Assembly: GCF_002894645.1 (NCBI RefSeq)
Contig: NZ_NCQY01000009.1
Span: forward strand, 252,433 to 316,432
Length of the DNA stretch: 64,000 bases
From: Salinibacter altiplanensis
GTDB lineage: Bacteria > Bacteroidota > Rhodothermia > Rhodothermales > Salinibacteraceae
Direction of reading: 5' to 3'
The notes beneath the pieces were generated by a model. The model had not been told where the DNA came from. It searched no databases and was given only the letters and a program-made list of their open reading frames with translations. Both the position numbers and the translations under genes were made by a program. Shown piece after piece: positions 35,523 through 44,493 of the stretch. Position 1 is the stretch's first letter; the number at the start of each line of letters is the position of its first letter.

Positions 35523-36692
35523 CTACTCGACCGGCTCCAGCCGGAAGAGCCCACCGTCCTCAGCATCGGTGAGCAGGTAGAGGTAGCCGTCGGGGCCCGT
35601 TGCCACGTCGCGAATGCGCCCCAGTTCGGCCCGCAGCAGCTCCTCTTGGTCGGACACCGTCTGGCCGTCGAGCTCCACGCGCAGTGCCTTCTGGTGGGCG
35701 AGTGCCCCCATGAAGAGGTGGCCCTGCCAGTTCGGAAACTTGTCGCCCGTATAGAACGCCATGCCCGAGAGGGCCGGCGAGGGATCCCAGTATTCGACCG
35801 GATCGGTGATGCCCGGCGCGGTGGTGCCGCCGATGGGGGACTGGTCGGAATACGTATCGCCGTAGCTCACCGCGGGCCAACCATAGTTGTTGCCGGCCTC
35901 CACGAGGTTCAGTTCATCCCCGCCGTGCGGCCCGTGTTCGTGCTGCCAGATGGCCCCCGTCTCGGGATGGATCGCCATGCCCTGCTGATTGCGGTGCCCA
36001 TAAGCATAGACCGCGTCGAGGCCCTCATCGCTCCCCACGAAGGGGTTGTCCTCCGGCACCGAGCCGTCCATGGTGAGGCGGACCGTCGTGCCGACCGACG
36101 TGGTGGGCGTGGGGATGTCGACGGTGCGCTCACGCCGCTGTCCGCGCTCACCCATCGAGACGACCAGGGTGCCATCGTCGAGGAACGCGATGCGGGACCC
36201 GAAGTGATAATCCGGCCCGAGGAACGGCGTCTGTCGGTAGAGTTCCTCTATGTCCGTAAGGGACGCGCCGTCGAGCCGCGCCCGCGAGAGCACCGTGCCG
36301 CCCGTGTTGCCCTCCTGTTTCGAGTGGGTGAAGTAGATCCAGCCCGACTCCTCGTAGTCCGGCGCGACGCGCACGTCGAGCAGGCCGCCCTGGTTTTGGG
36401 CCCACACCGCCGGCACGTTGGACAGCTCGGTCGTTTCCCCATCGTCGACGAGAAGCATGCGGCCGGGCCGCTCCGTGAGAAGCATCCGCCCGTCCGGCAG
36501 CCAGTCCATGGCCCAGGCGTGCTCGAGGCCGCCGAGGGCCTTCACGGCGCGAAACGCTTCCTCCTCCGACTCGACGCGCTCCAGGACGACCTCCTCGTCC
36601 GACATTGATGAACGGGGCTCAGGGGTCTCCGAGCTGTTGCCAGGGGTGCAGGCACAAAGGACAAGCGCAAGGAGGCCGATGAGGAAACGCAT
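35523..36692 (-). CDS. PQQ-type aldose sugar dehydrogenase lipoprotein
   Basis: A six-bladed beta-propeller of the soluble glucose/sorbosone dehydrogenase (YliI-like) family, 389 residues, which oxidises aldoses in the periplasm with pyrroloquinoline quinone. The start MRFLIGLLALVLCAC gives a lipobox (LCAC, Cys15), so it is membrane-anchored. Motifs: LEHAWAMDWLPDGRMLLTER, GGLLDVRVAPDYEESGWIYF, VVSMGERGQRR, YAYGHRNQQGMAIHPETG, WQHEHGPHGGDELNLVEAGN NYGWPAVSYG and LGRIRDVATGPDGYLYLLTD. The catalytic His and Arg (in GHRN and HEHGPHGGDE contexts) are present. Genes for PQQ synthesis are not in the window. It is divergent from uvrA and alone on its strand. Confidence 0.92.
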   Translation of the reverse strand: MRFLIGLLALVLCACTPGNSSETPEPRSSMSDEEVVLERVESEEEAFRAVKALGGLEHAWAMDWLPDGRMLLTERPGRMLLVDDGETTELSNVPAVWAQNQGGLLDVRVAPDYEESGWIYFTHSKQEGNTGGTVLSRARLDGASLTDIEELYRQTPFLGPDYHFGSRIAFLDDGTLVVSMGERGQRRERTVDIPTPTTSVGTTVRLTMDGSVPEDNPFVGSDEGLDAVYAYGHRNQQGMAIHPETGAIWQHEHGPHGGDELNLVEAGNNYGWPAVSYGDTYSDQSPIGGTTAPGITDPVEYWDPSPALSGMAFYTGDKFPNWQGHLFMGALAHQKALRVELDGQTVSDQEELLRAELGRIRDVATGPDGYLYLLTDAEDGGLFRLEPVE

Positions 36693-37054
36693 CGGAGTCG
36701 TGGGCTTCGTGGACATGAGCGACCGGGAAGAAGACATTTGTTGTCGGTGTCTCTTCACGCTTCCCTCTTTTCACCGTTCCCACCTGTACTGCGAGGGGCA
36801 CACGGGGTCCGCGGATCTCATCTCGGCACGGACGAGCAGGCATCAATCCTCCCCGCTCGGCATATACTTTACTGATGTGTGAGAAAATACCTGAACGAAC
36901 CCGGCTCCTCGGGAAACCTCCGATGTCCTCGACTTTGCAGGGAGGGCGCGGAGATGGGGAGACCCGGGGAACGTGCCGTGCAGACCGCATCCCCGAGCCT
37001 CCCGATTCCCGCGTCCCAGACGCCCACACGCAAACACGCCCATACGCCTTATAA
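36693..37054. other. 362-base divergent promoter region
   Basis: The gap holds the promoters of the sugar dehydrogenase (minus) and uvrA (plus). No gene is seen. CATATACTTTACTGATG near 36859-36876 is AT-rich and the best promoter candidate. The last 45 bases before uvrA are the octamer repeat listed separately. No LexA-like dyad was recognised by eye. Confidence 0.4.
37010..37049. repeat. Degenerate 8-bp tandem repeat before uvrA
   Basis: Five consecutive octamers end six bases before the uvrA start: CCGCGTCC, CAGACGCC, CACACGCA, AACACGCC, CATACGCC. Reversed they read GGCGTATG, GGCGTGTT, TGCGTGTG, GGCGTCTG, the same family as the array at 25007-25062 but in the opposite orientation. It lies in the uvrA leader, so it would be transcribed. 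Confidence 0.7.
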
Positions 37055-40000
37055 ATGCCCACCACCGAACGCCTTCCCACGCAGGACCCCGTCATCGCCA
37101 ACGCGTCGGTCACCGCCCGCGAGTCAGCCCAGGACCACATCGTGATCCGCGGGGCCCGGCAGCACAACCTGAAGGACATCGACCTGGACCTTCCGCGCAA
37201 CGAGCTGATCGTGTTCACCGGCCCGTCCGGCTCCGGCAAGTCGAGCCTCTGCTTCGACACGATCTACGCCGAGGGCCAGCGCCGCTACGTGGAGAGCCTG
37301 AGCGCCTACGCCCGCCAGTTTCTGGAGCGGATGGACAAGCCGGAGGCAGACCTCATCACGGGCCTCGCCCCCGCCATCGCCATCGAGCAGAAGACCTCGG
37401 GCAAGAACCCACGCTCGACCGTCGCCACGCAGACGGAAATCTACGACCACCTCCGCCTCCTCTTCGCCCGCATCGGCACCACGTACTCGCCGGTCAGCGG
37501 TGAGCCGGTGAGCACGGACACACCGCACGACGTGGCGGACCGCGTCGACGACGCGCTGGACGACGGGGAGCGGTTCTACCTCTGCGCGCCCATCCCGGAG
37601 CACGCGGACATGGCCCTGCGCGACCAGCTCAAGAGCCTCCGCGAGCGGGGCTTTTACCGCATCCTGCGACTGCCCACCGAGCGGCAGGCGGAGAAGGGCG
37701 AGGCGCCCGAACTTCTCGACCTCAACCAGGAGGATCCCAGCAGCGTCAACCACTACGGCCGCGCCCGGCTGCGCGTCCTCATCGACCGCCTCAAGGTGAA
37801 GACGGGCGACGCGGACGCCCGCTCCCGCATCGCCGAGTCCGTGGAGCAGGCCTTCGACGAGGGCGACGGCTACTGCACCGTCATTCCCGCCCCACGCGGC
37901 GGCTACGACGAGGCCTCGTGCCCGGGGGCAAGCCGGCATCAGGGCCCCATCCCCCTGTTCGAGTTCAGCGCGCACTTCGAACGCGACGGGATGCGGTTCG
38001 CGGAGCCGACGCCGCAGCTCTTCAGCTTCAACAGCCCGGTCGGCGCCTGCCCCACGTGCCAGGGCTTCGGGCGCGTGCCGGGGCTCGACGAGGACTTGAT
38101 TGTGCCGAACAAACAGCTCTCCATCCGCGACGGCGCCCTCGCCCCGTTTCGCGGCGACAAGTGGGGCGCCCACTTCAAGGACCTGATCGCCGTGGCGGCG
38201 GACGTCGGGCTCGACATCGACGGCCCCTACCACGAGCTGGAGGACTGGGAGCGCGACATCATCTGGGAGGGCAAAGACGACTACATCGGCCTCCACGGCT
38301 TCTTCCAGTTCCTGGACGAAAACTCGTACAAGCGCCACTACCGCATCTTCCGCGCCCGCTTCCGCGGCTACTCCGAGTGCCCGGACTGCGACGGCCACCG
38401 CCTGTGCGACGACGCCCTCTACGTGAAGGTGGGCGGCGACGCCGTGGAGCAGAAGCACATCGGCGAAATCTGCGCAATGACGACACGGGCGGCGCGCGAC
38501 TACTTCGAGGCCCTGGAGCTGTCGGGCTACGAAGAGGACGTGGCCGGGCGCGTGATGGAAGAACTGCGCGAGCGGAGCCGCTACCTCGTGGACGTGGGGC
38601 TCGACTACCTCACGCTCGACCGCCTTGCCCAGACCCTCTCCGGCGGCGAGACGCAACGCATCAATCTGTCCACCTCGCTCGGCTCCTCGCTCGTCGGCTC
38701 TCTCTACGTGCTCGACGAGCCGACCGTAGGCCTCCACCCCCGCGACAACGAGCGCCTCATCGACATCCTGCAGCGCCTGCGCGACCTCGGCAACACGGTG
38801 CTCGTGGTGGAGCACGACCCGGTCACCATGGAGGCCGCGGACCAGCTCGTGGACCTCGGGCCGGCCTCCGGGGCGTTCGGGGGCGAGGTCGTCTTTCAGG
38901 GCTCCTACAACGAGATCCTAGAGGCTGAGGACTCGCTCACGGGCCAGTACCTGAGCGGCCGCAAGGAAGTGCCCATTCCGGACGAGCGCCGCCCGGTGGA
39001 CCCGGACGACACGCTCGTGATCGAGAATGCCCGCCAGCACAACCTGAAGCACATCGATGTCGAGATCCCACTGGGCCAGATCGTGTGCGTCACGGGCGTG
39101 AGCGGCTCCGGCAAGTCGACCCTCACGAACCAGACGCTCTTCGAGGGCCTGCACCGGCTCAAGGGCGGCAGCGGGGACGGCAAGGTGGGCGCCCACGACA
39201 CGATCCGCGGCCACGACAACGTCGACGCGGTGGAGATGGTCGACCAGTCCTCCATCGGGCGCTCGCCCCGCTCCAACCCCGCCACCTACACGAACGCCTT
39301 CGACGGCATCCGCAAGCTCTTCGCGAAGGCGCGACAGTCGCAGGTGCACGGCTACGACCGGGGCACCTTCAGCTTCAACACGACAGGCGGGCGCTGTGAG
39401 GAGTGCGAGGGGCAGGGCGTGGTGAAGGTGGAGATGCAGTTCCTGGCCGACCTCTACCTGGAGTGCGAGGCCTGCAACGGCCGGCGCTACAAGAAGGAGG
39501 TGCTCAACGTCACATACAACGGCAAGAACATTGCCGACGTGCTGAACATGACCGTCGACGAGGCCGCCAAGTTCTTCGAGGGGGAGCGGGCGGTGACCAA
39601 CAAGCTAGAGGTGCTGCAGGACATCGGGCTCGGCTACCTCACGCTCGGCCAGCCGTCGACGACGCTGAGTGGCGGGGAGGCCCAGCGCATCAAGCTCGCC
39701 AGTCACCTCAACGGACGCGCCTCGGACCGCACGCTCTACATCTTCGACGAGCCGACGACGGGGCTCCACTTCGACGACATCAAGAAGCTGCTGAACGCCT
39801 TCGAGCAGTTGGTCGAGAGCGGCCACTCGGTCCTCATCATCGAGCACAACCTCGACGTGGTCAAGTACGCCGACCATGTGGTCGACCTCGGGCCGGAGGG
39901 CGGCGACGCGGGGGGCGAGGTGGTGGCGGCGGGCACGCCCGAGGAGGTCGCGGCCTGCGAGGACAGCCATACCGGACGATTTCTGAAGGACGTGCTCTAG
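37055..40000 (+). CDS. uvrA: Excinuclease ABC subunit A
   Basis: The damage-sensing ATPase of nucleotide-excision repair, 981 residues. It has two ABC-type ATPase halves: Walker A FTGPSGSGKSSLCFDT and CVTGVSGSGKSTLTNQTL, signatures TLSGGETQRINL and TLSGGEAQRIKLA, Walker B VLDEPTVGLHPRDN and FDEPTTGLHFDDI. The zinc modules show as CPTCQGFG, ECPDCDGHRLC and CEECEGQG...CEACNGRRY. A start segment of about 30 residues precedes the usual IRGARQHNLKDIDLDLPRN. It is alone on its strand, 410 bases from the next gene; no terminator was found after it. The ATG at 37055 follows an octamer repeat and TTATAA directly. Confidence 0.97.
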   Translation: MPTTERLPTQDPVIANASVTARESAQDHIVIRGARQHNLKDIDLDLPRNELIVFTGPSGSGKSSLCFDTIYAEGQRRYVESLSAYARQFLERMDKPEADLITGLAPAIAIEQKTSGKNPRSTVATQTEIYDHLRLLFARIGTTYSPVSGEPVSTDTPHDVADRVDDALDDGERFYLCAPIPEHADMALRDQLKSLRERGFYRILRLPTERQAEKGEAPELLDLNQEDPSSVNHYGRARLRVLIDRLKVKTGDADARSRIAESVEQAFDEGDGYCTVIPAPRGGYDEASCPGASRHQGPIPLFEFSAHFERDGMRFAEPTPQLFSFNSPVGACPTCQGFGRVPGLDEDLIVPNKQLSIRDGALAPFRGDKWGAHFKDLIAVAADVGLDIDGPYHELEDWERDIIWEGKDDYIGLHGFFQFLDENSYKRHYRIFRARFRGYSECPDCDGHRLCDDALYVKVGGDAVEQKHIGEICAMTTRAARDYFEALELSGYEEDVAGRVMEELRERSRYLVDVGLDYLTLDRLAQTLSGGETQRINLSTSLGSSLVGSLYVLDEPTVGLHPRDNERLIDILQRLRDLGNTVLVVEHDPVTMEAADQLVDLGPASGAFGGEVVFQGSYNEILEAEDSLTGQYLSGRKEVPIPDERRPVDPDDTLVIENARQHNLKHIDVEIPLGQIVCVTGVSGSGKSTLTNQTLFEGLHRLKGGSGDGKVGAHDTIRGHDNVDAVEMVDQSSIGRSPRSNPATYTNAFDGIRKLFAKARQSQVHGYDRGTFSFNTTGGRCEECEGQGVVKVEMQFLADLYLECEACNGRRYKKEVLNVTYNGKNIADVLNMTVDEAAKFFEGERAVTNKLEVLQDIGLGYLTLGQPSTTLSGGEAQRIKLASHLNGRASDRTLYIFDEPTTGLHFDDIKKLLNAFEQLVESGHSVLIIEHNLDVVKYADHVVDLGPEGGDAGGEVVAAGTPEEVAACEDSHTGRFLKDVL

Positions 40001-40411
40001 GGCTTCTGCTCGTGCCGCGAGGCCGTGTGTCCATTCAAGGAACTGGTCCCTTAGGCCTATCCCTTTCCGTAACACTTCGGCGCGTGTGAGTCGTTACGCT
40101 AGTCAGTGGGGATGAGATTCCCTGCTCACACCGTCCGCAGCAAGAGGAATGGGGCCGGAGCGTCTTTTACTTCGCGGTCCGGCCCGGCCCTCACGATCAC
40201 ACGCCGGCGTCGGGGCCTCCCCACTTGGAGGGAACCAAAAATGGACCCTCCGATTGTTCGTTATGGTCTTCACGGGCGGGCAGAACGCACTGTGCCCCGT
40301 CTGCCTCGGACTGGTGTCCACAATCATCCGCGGCGCACCGGTCCTAGGACACTTCACGTCCTGGGGCGCGTCCGTCCCTCGCTGTTCCTATTCGCACCCA
40401 GCCTCTTCGAC
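40001..40411. other. 411-base gap without a gene
   Basis: No protein-like frame on either strand apart from an open upstream extension of the metalloprotease frame, which is Arg/Pro-rich. Small structures: GGAGGG (40227-40232) facing CCCTCC (40246-40251) around an A-rich loop, and the perfect palindrome GTCCTAGGAC at 40341-40350, about 60 bases before the metalloprotease start. Either may be regulatory; nothing more is clear. Confidence 0.35.
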
Positions 40412-43021
40412 ATGCACTCGCGCACGTTCCTCTGGAGCCTCACATTCGCCGCCCTTTTCGTGATCGGCTGTAGCAGCTCGGCCGAGATGGTCGACTCGTC
40501 CGCCTCGGCGCAGAAGGCGACACAGCAGACCAGCGACGAGAAAAGCGACTTCGAAAAGGCCATCGCCGAAAGTGACTCCCTCGGCGGCCTCTTCACCGTG
40601 TACCGCGACACGACCGACGGCTCGCTGCAGATGGCGCTCGACGCCGACCAGCTTGGGAAGGAGTACATCTACTTCACGCACACGGTGGACGGCGTGCTGG
40701 AAGCCGGAACCTTCCGCGGCGCCTACCGCGACAACACCATTTTTAAGGTCCGGCGCCACTACGACCAGGTTGAATTCGTGGAGGTGAACACCAACTTCCA
40801 CTTCAACGACGAGAGCACACTCAGCCGCGCCTCGGACGCCAACGTCAGCCCGTCGGTCCTGCACGTCGAGAAGATTGTGGCCGAGGAGGACTCGACCGAC
40901 CGCCTCCTGATCGAGGCCGATGGCCTCTTCCTCACCGAGTCGCTCACGCAGGTCAAGCCCTCCCCGACGCCTGGACAGTCCCCCACCCGCTTCAAGCTGG
41001 GGCGGCAGAGCAAGGAAAAATCCAAGGTTGACGGGATCCACAACTATCCGAAGAACACGGACGTGGTCGTCGACTACGTCTTCGAAAACCCCCGTCCCGT
41101 CAACCCGGGCTCCGACGCGGTCACCGACGCGCGCAACGTGACGATCACGCTGCGCCACAGCCTGATCGAGGTGCCGGAGAACGACTTCGAGCCGCGCTTC
41201 GCAGACCCGCGCGTCGGGTACTTCACCCAGCAGAAAGACAATCTGACCTCCACCAGTGCCACGCCCTACCACGACCCCATCAACCGCTGGCACCTGAAGA
41301 AGAAAACCCCCGACGCCGAGCTTTCGGAGCCGGTGGAGCCGATCACGTGGTGGATCGAGAACACGACCCCGGAGCGCATCCGGCCCATCATCCGCGACGC
41401 GGTGCTGGGGTGGAACACGGCCTTCCGCAAGGCCGGCTTCAAGAACGCAATCGAGGTCAAGGTGCAACCGGACACGGCGTCGTGGGACGCGGGCGACATT
41501 CGCTACAACGTGCTGCGCTGGACCTCCTCCCCCAACCCGCCCTTCAGCGGCTACGGGCCGAGCTTCGTGAACCCGCGGACGGGCCAGATCATGGGCGCGG
41601 ACGTGATGCTGGAGTACGCGTTCTTGACCAATCAGGTCAACCAGAACAAGCTCTTTGACGAGGCCGGCCTCCCCCTCCAGGCGGCGAGCGAGCGGCCGGA
41701 GACCCTGCCCAAGCACACCTGCACGCTGTCCGGGTTTCTGCACATGAACACGCTCTTCGGCAAGGCCGCACTGACCCCCACTGCTGCGGACCCGAGCCCC
41801 GCGCAGAGCGGCCCCTCGGACCTCAACGGAGAAATGACCCAGCTCATGGAGGAGGCCCTCCACTACCTGGTGCTGCACGAGGTGGGCCACACCCTGGGGC
41901 TGCAGCACAACATGAAGGCCTCTCAGCTTCACCCGACCGACGAGGTGCACGACGCGTCGGCGACCCGGGAGGACGGGCTCGTCGGCTCGGTCATGGATTA
42001 CCCCGCAGTCAACGTGGCCCCGCCCGACGCCGACCAGGGCCAGTACTACACGACCCGCCCCGGCCCCTACGACATGTGGGCCGTGGAGTACGGCTACACG
42101 CCGAGCGCCTCCGAGACGGAGCTCGACGCCATCCTGTCGCGCTCCACGGAGCCGGAGCTTGCCTTCGGCAATGACGCGGACGACATGCGAGCGCCGGGCA
42201 AGGCCATCGATCCCGAGGTGATGATCGGCGACATGTCGAGCGAGGCGCTCGACTACGCCGAGGGACGCATGCAACTCGTGGAGGACCTGATGGGAGATCT
42301 TCTGGACAAGTACGAGGACCCCGGGCAGTCGTACCAGGAGCTCCGCAACGCCTTCCTGAGCGTCACCGGCCAGCACGCGCAGATGGCCGCCGTCGCCTCC
42401 CGCTACGTGGGCGGCGTCCATGTCGACCGCGCGCTGGTGGGGCAGGAGGGCGCCACGGAGCCGTACCGCCCGGTGCCCTTGGAGAAACAGCAGCGGGCCC
42501 TGGACCTCTTAAACGAGTACGTGTTCGCCCCCGGTGCCTTCGAGGTCATCCCCGATGAGCTCTACCGCCACCTGCAGCCGCAGCGGCGCGGGTTCAACTT
42601 CTTCGGGGCATCGGAGGACCCGAAGGTCCACGCCCGCGTGCTGGGCATCCAGGAACGCGTGCTGGCCCACCTCCTGCACCCGAACGTGCTGGAGCGGATG
42701 ACCGACACGCGCCTCTACGGCAACGAATACACGCTGGCCGAGTACATGCGCGACCTCACCGACGCCGTCTTCGCGGCCGACGCGCAGGGCAACGTGAACA
42801 CGTTCCGGCAGAACCTGCAGGTCTCGTACGTGGAGTCCCTGGCGACCGTCGTGGGCGAGGAGGGCGACGCCCAGTACGACAACGTGGCCCAGTCGGCGGC
42901 CCTGCAGAGCCTACAGGAAATCGAGCGCATGGTCGAGCGCAAGCGTGGGGTCAACGCCGAAACTCGGGCCCACACCGACCACGTGCTTCACCTGATCGAC
43001 GAGGCCACCTCCACGGAGTAG
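40412..43021 (+). CDS. Zinc-dependent metalloprotease lipoprotein (DUF5117/DUF4953-like)
   Basis: A large periplasmic or surface protease-like protein, 869 residues. The ATG at 40412 opens a lipoprotein signal (HSRTFLWSLTFAALFVIGC, Cys20), followed by a Ser/Thr/Gln-rich linker. An N-terminal domain (DUF5118/5117-like; GGLFTVYRDTTDGSLQMALD, KEYIYFTHTVDG) leads to the metzincin-like catalytic part with the zinc motif HEVGHTLGLQHN near residue 489 and a Met-turn-like GSVMDYPAVN. The C-terminal 300 residues are helical. Such proteins are common in Bacteroidota but their substrates are not known. It is followed by a strong terminator at 43051-43084, so it is monocistronic. Confidence 0.9.
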   Translation: MHSRTFLWSLTFAALFVIGCSSSAEMVDSSASAQKATQQTSDEKSDFEKAIAESDSLGGLFTVYRDTTDGSLQMALDADQLGKEYIYFTHTVDGVLEAGTFRGAYRDNTIFKVRRHYDQVEFVEVNTNFHFNDESTLSRASDANVSPSVLHVEKIVAEEDSTDRLLIEADGLFLTESLTQVKPSPTPGQSPTRFKLGRQSKEKSKVDGIHNYPKNTDVVVDYVFENPRPVNPGSDAVTDARNVTITLRHSLIEVPENDFEPRFADPRVGYFTQQKDNLTSTSATPYHDPINRWHLKKKTPDAELSEPVEPITWWIENTTPERIRPIIRDAVLGWNTAFRKAGFKNAIEVKVQPDTASWDAGDIRYNVLRWTSSPNPPFSGYGPSFVNPRTGQIMGADVMLEYAFLTNQVNQNKLFDEAGLPLQAASERPETLPKHTCTLSGFLHMNTLFGKAALTPTAADPSPAQSGPSDLNGEMTQLMEEALHYLVLHEVGHTLGLQHNMKASQLHPTDEVHDASATREDGLVGSVMDYPAVNVAPPDADQGQYYTTRPGPYDMWAVEYGYTPSASETELDAILSRSTEPELAFGNDADDMRAPGKAIDPEVMIGDMSSEALDYAEGRMQLVEDLMGDLLDKYEDPGQSYQELRNAFLSVTGQHAQMAAVASRYVGGVHVDRALVGQEGATEPYRPVPLEKQQRALDLLNEYVFAPGAFEVIPDELYRHLQPQRRGFNFFGASEDPKVHARVLGIQERVLAHLLHPNVLERMTDTRLYGNEYTLAEYMRDLTDAVFAADAQGNVNTFRQNLQVSYVESLATVVGEEGDAQYDNVAQSAALQSLQEIERMVERKRGVNAETRAHTDHVLHLIDEATSTE

Positions 43022-43050
43022 TGGGGAAGCCCGTACATACGGCCACCAGA

Positions 43051-43084
43051 GGCCCCAGGGGCTTGCGGCTCCCTGGGGCCTTTT
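43051..43084 (+). terminator. Rho-independent terminator after the metalloprotease gene
   Basis: GGCCCCAGGG (43051-43060) pairs perfectly with CCCTGGGGCC (43071-43080) over a 10-base loop, followed by TTTT. It starts 30 bases behind the metalloprotease stop and separates it from the glycosyltransferase genes. Confidence 0.85.
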
Positions 43085-43260
43085 CGGTGCGGGAAGCCTT
43101 TGCCCGCGGGTGCACCGTCCGGAAGGCACGCCCGCGTTACTCTCGTCCGGCTAGGGGCGGCCTCGTAACTCTAGGCCAGTTTTTCTCCCTCAATCAGAGG
43201 GCGGCCTTCTGCCCTGGCCCCCGCTCCGACTTGACCCCTCTGTCCTCCCCCTCGACCTGC

Positions 43261-44493
43261 ATGGATCCCACCACCGACTCGCGTTCATCACACGCCGACC
43301 GTCCCGCCCGACGTGCCTCCAGGCGAATCGCACTCTTCGCCGGGGCCTACACCCACATCGCAGACGGGGTGTCGCTCACGCTCAATCGCCTCGTCGACCA
43401 CCTGGACCAGCAGGAGGCTGAGGTACGCGTCTTCGCCCCAACGGTCGACGATCCGGCCATCACGGATCCCGCCGGCACACTCACGTCTGTGCCCTCCCTC
43501 CCCGTGCCCGGCCGCTCGGAGTACCGGCTGTCCCTGGGCCTTACGTCCTCCGTTCAGGAGGCGCTGGACGACTTCGATCCGACGCTTTACCACATCGCCA
43601 CCCCCGACCTTCTGGGGCACAACGCCCTCCGGCACGCGCAGGCCACCGGCACGCCCGTCGTGGCCTCCTACCACACCCACTTCAGCTCCTACCTGAAATA
43701 CTACCACCTGGGCCTGCTGGAAACGCCCGTCTGGAGCTACCTACGCTCGTTTTACAACCAGTGTCGACAGGTGTACGTCCCCACCCACGCCATGGCGGAG
43801 GTGCTTCGGGGGCACGGCATCGACAGCGACCTTCGGCTCTGGCCCCGCGGGGTGAACACCACTCGCTTCACCCCGGACCGCCGCTCCGCCGAGTGGCGCC
43901 GGGCCCACGGCATTGGCGACGACGAGACGGTGGTCGCGTTCGTGAGCCGGCTCGTGTGGGAGAAGGGGCTCGACGTGTACGCCGACGTCATCGATCAACT
44001 GGAGCGCCAGGACGTTCCCCACCACAGCCTTGTCGTGGGCGACGGCCCGGCCCGCGAGGACCTGGAGGGCCGCCTTCCGACCACCACCTTCACCGGCTTC
44101 CTCGACGGCACCGACCTGGCAGAGGCCTACGCCTCGTCCGATGTGTTCCTCTTCCCCAGCGACACCGAAACGTTCGGGAACGTCACCCTGGAGGCAATGG
44201 CCTCGGGCCTCCCGACGGTCTGTGCCGACGCGGCCGGCAGTCGCGACCTCGTGGACGACGGCACCACGGGCCGGCTCTGCCCGCCGGGCCGCGTCGGGGC
44301 GTTTGCAGAAGCGGTGCGGACCCTCATTGTGGACGATGCGGGCCGCGACCGAATGGGCACCGCCGCCTGCATGCGCGCTCAGGACTTCACTTGGCCCGCC
44401 GTCCTCAATCGCATGAGCCGGTACTACGACGAGGTGCTCGCCGACCGGTCCTCCTCCGCCCAGGCCTCGGCCTCGGTCGGCACAGTTGCGTAA
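43261..44493 (+). CDS. GT4-family glycosyltransferase (mannosyltransferase-like)
   Basis: 410 residues, two Rossmann domains of the GT-B fold. The N-terminal acceptor domain starts IALFAGAYTHIADGVSLTLN, a form typical of SqdX/MgtA-like lipid glycosyltransferases. The donor domain has VVAFVSRLVWEKGLDVYADV, LVVGDGPAREDLEG and the EX7E motif region DVFLFPSDTETFGNVTLEAM ASGLPTV. It would transfer a nucleotide sugar to a lipid or glycolipid at the inner face of the membrane; the sugar is unknown. Its stop overlaps the start of the next glycosyltransferase (TAATG), so the two are translationally coupled. The first 25 residues are a Arg/Ser-rich, poorly structured lead. Confidence 0.9.
   Translation: MDPTTDSRSSHADRPARRASRRIALFAGAYTHIADGVSLTLNRLVDHLDQQEAEVRVFAPTVDDPAITDPAGTLTSVPSLPVPGRSEYRLSLGLTSSVQEALDDFDPTLYHIATPDLLGHNALRHAQATGTPVVASYHTHFSSYLKYYHLGLLETPVWSYLRSFYNQCRQVYVPTHAMAEVLRGHGIDSDLRLWPRGVNTTRFTPDRRSAEWRRAHGIGDDETVVAFVSRLVWEKGLDVYADVIDQLERQDVPHHSLVVGDGPAREDLEGRLPTTTFTGFLDGTDLAEAYASSDVFLFPSDTETFGNVTLEAMASGLPTVCADAAGSRDLVDDGTTGRLCPPGRVGAFAEAVRTLIVDDAGRDRMGTAACMRAQDFTWPAVLNRMSRYYDEVLADRSSSAQASASVGTVA

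Noticed and set aside
37124-38815. Long minus-strand open frame (563 codons) opposite uvrA
   Set aside because: It mirrors the uvrA codons; its product is a monotonous Val/Ala/Arg/Leu mix without motifs. High GC makes such antisense frames common.
40388-42421. Long minus-strand open frame (677 codons) opposite the metalloprotease
   Set aside because: The opposite strand has the HEVGHTLGLQHN motif and a lipobox; the antisense product has no recognisable domain.
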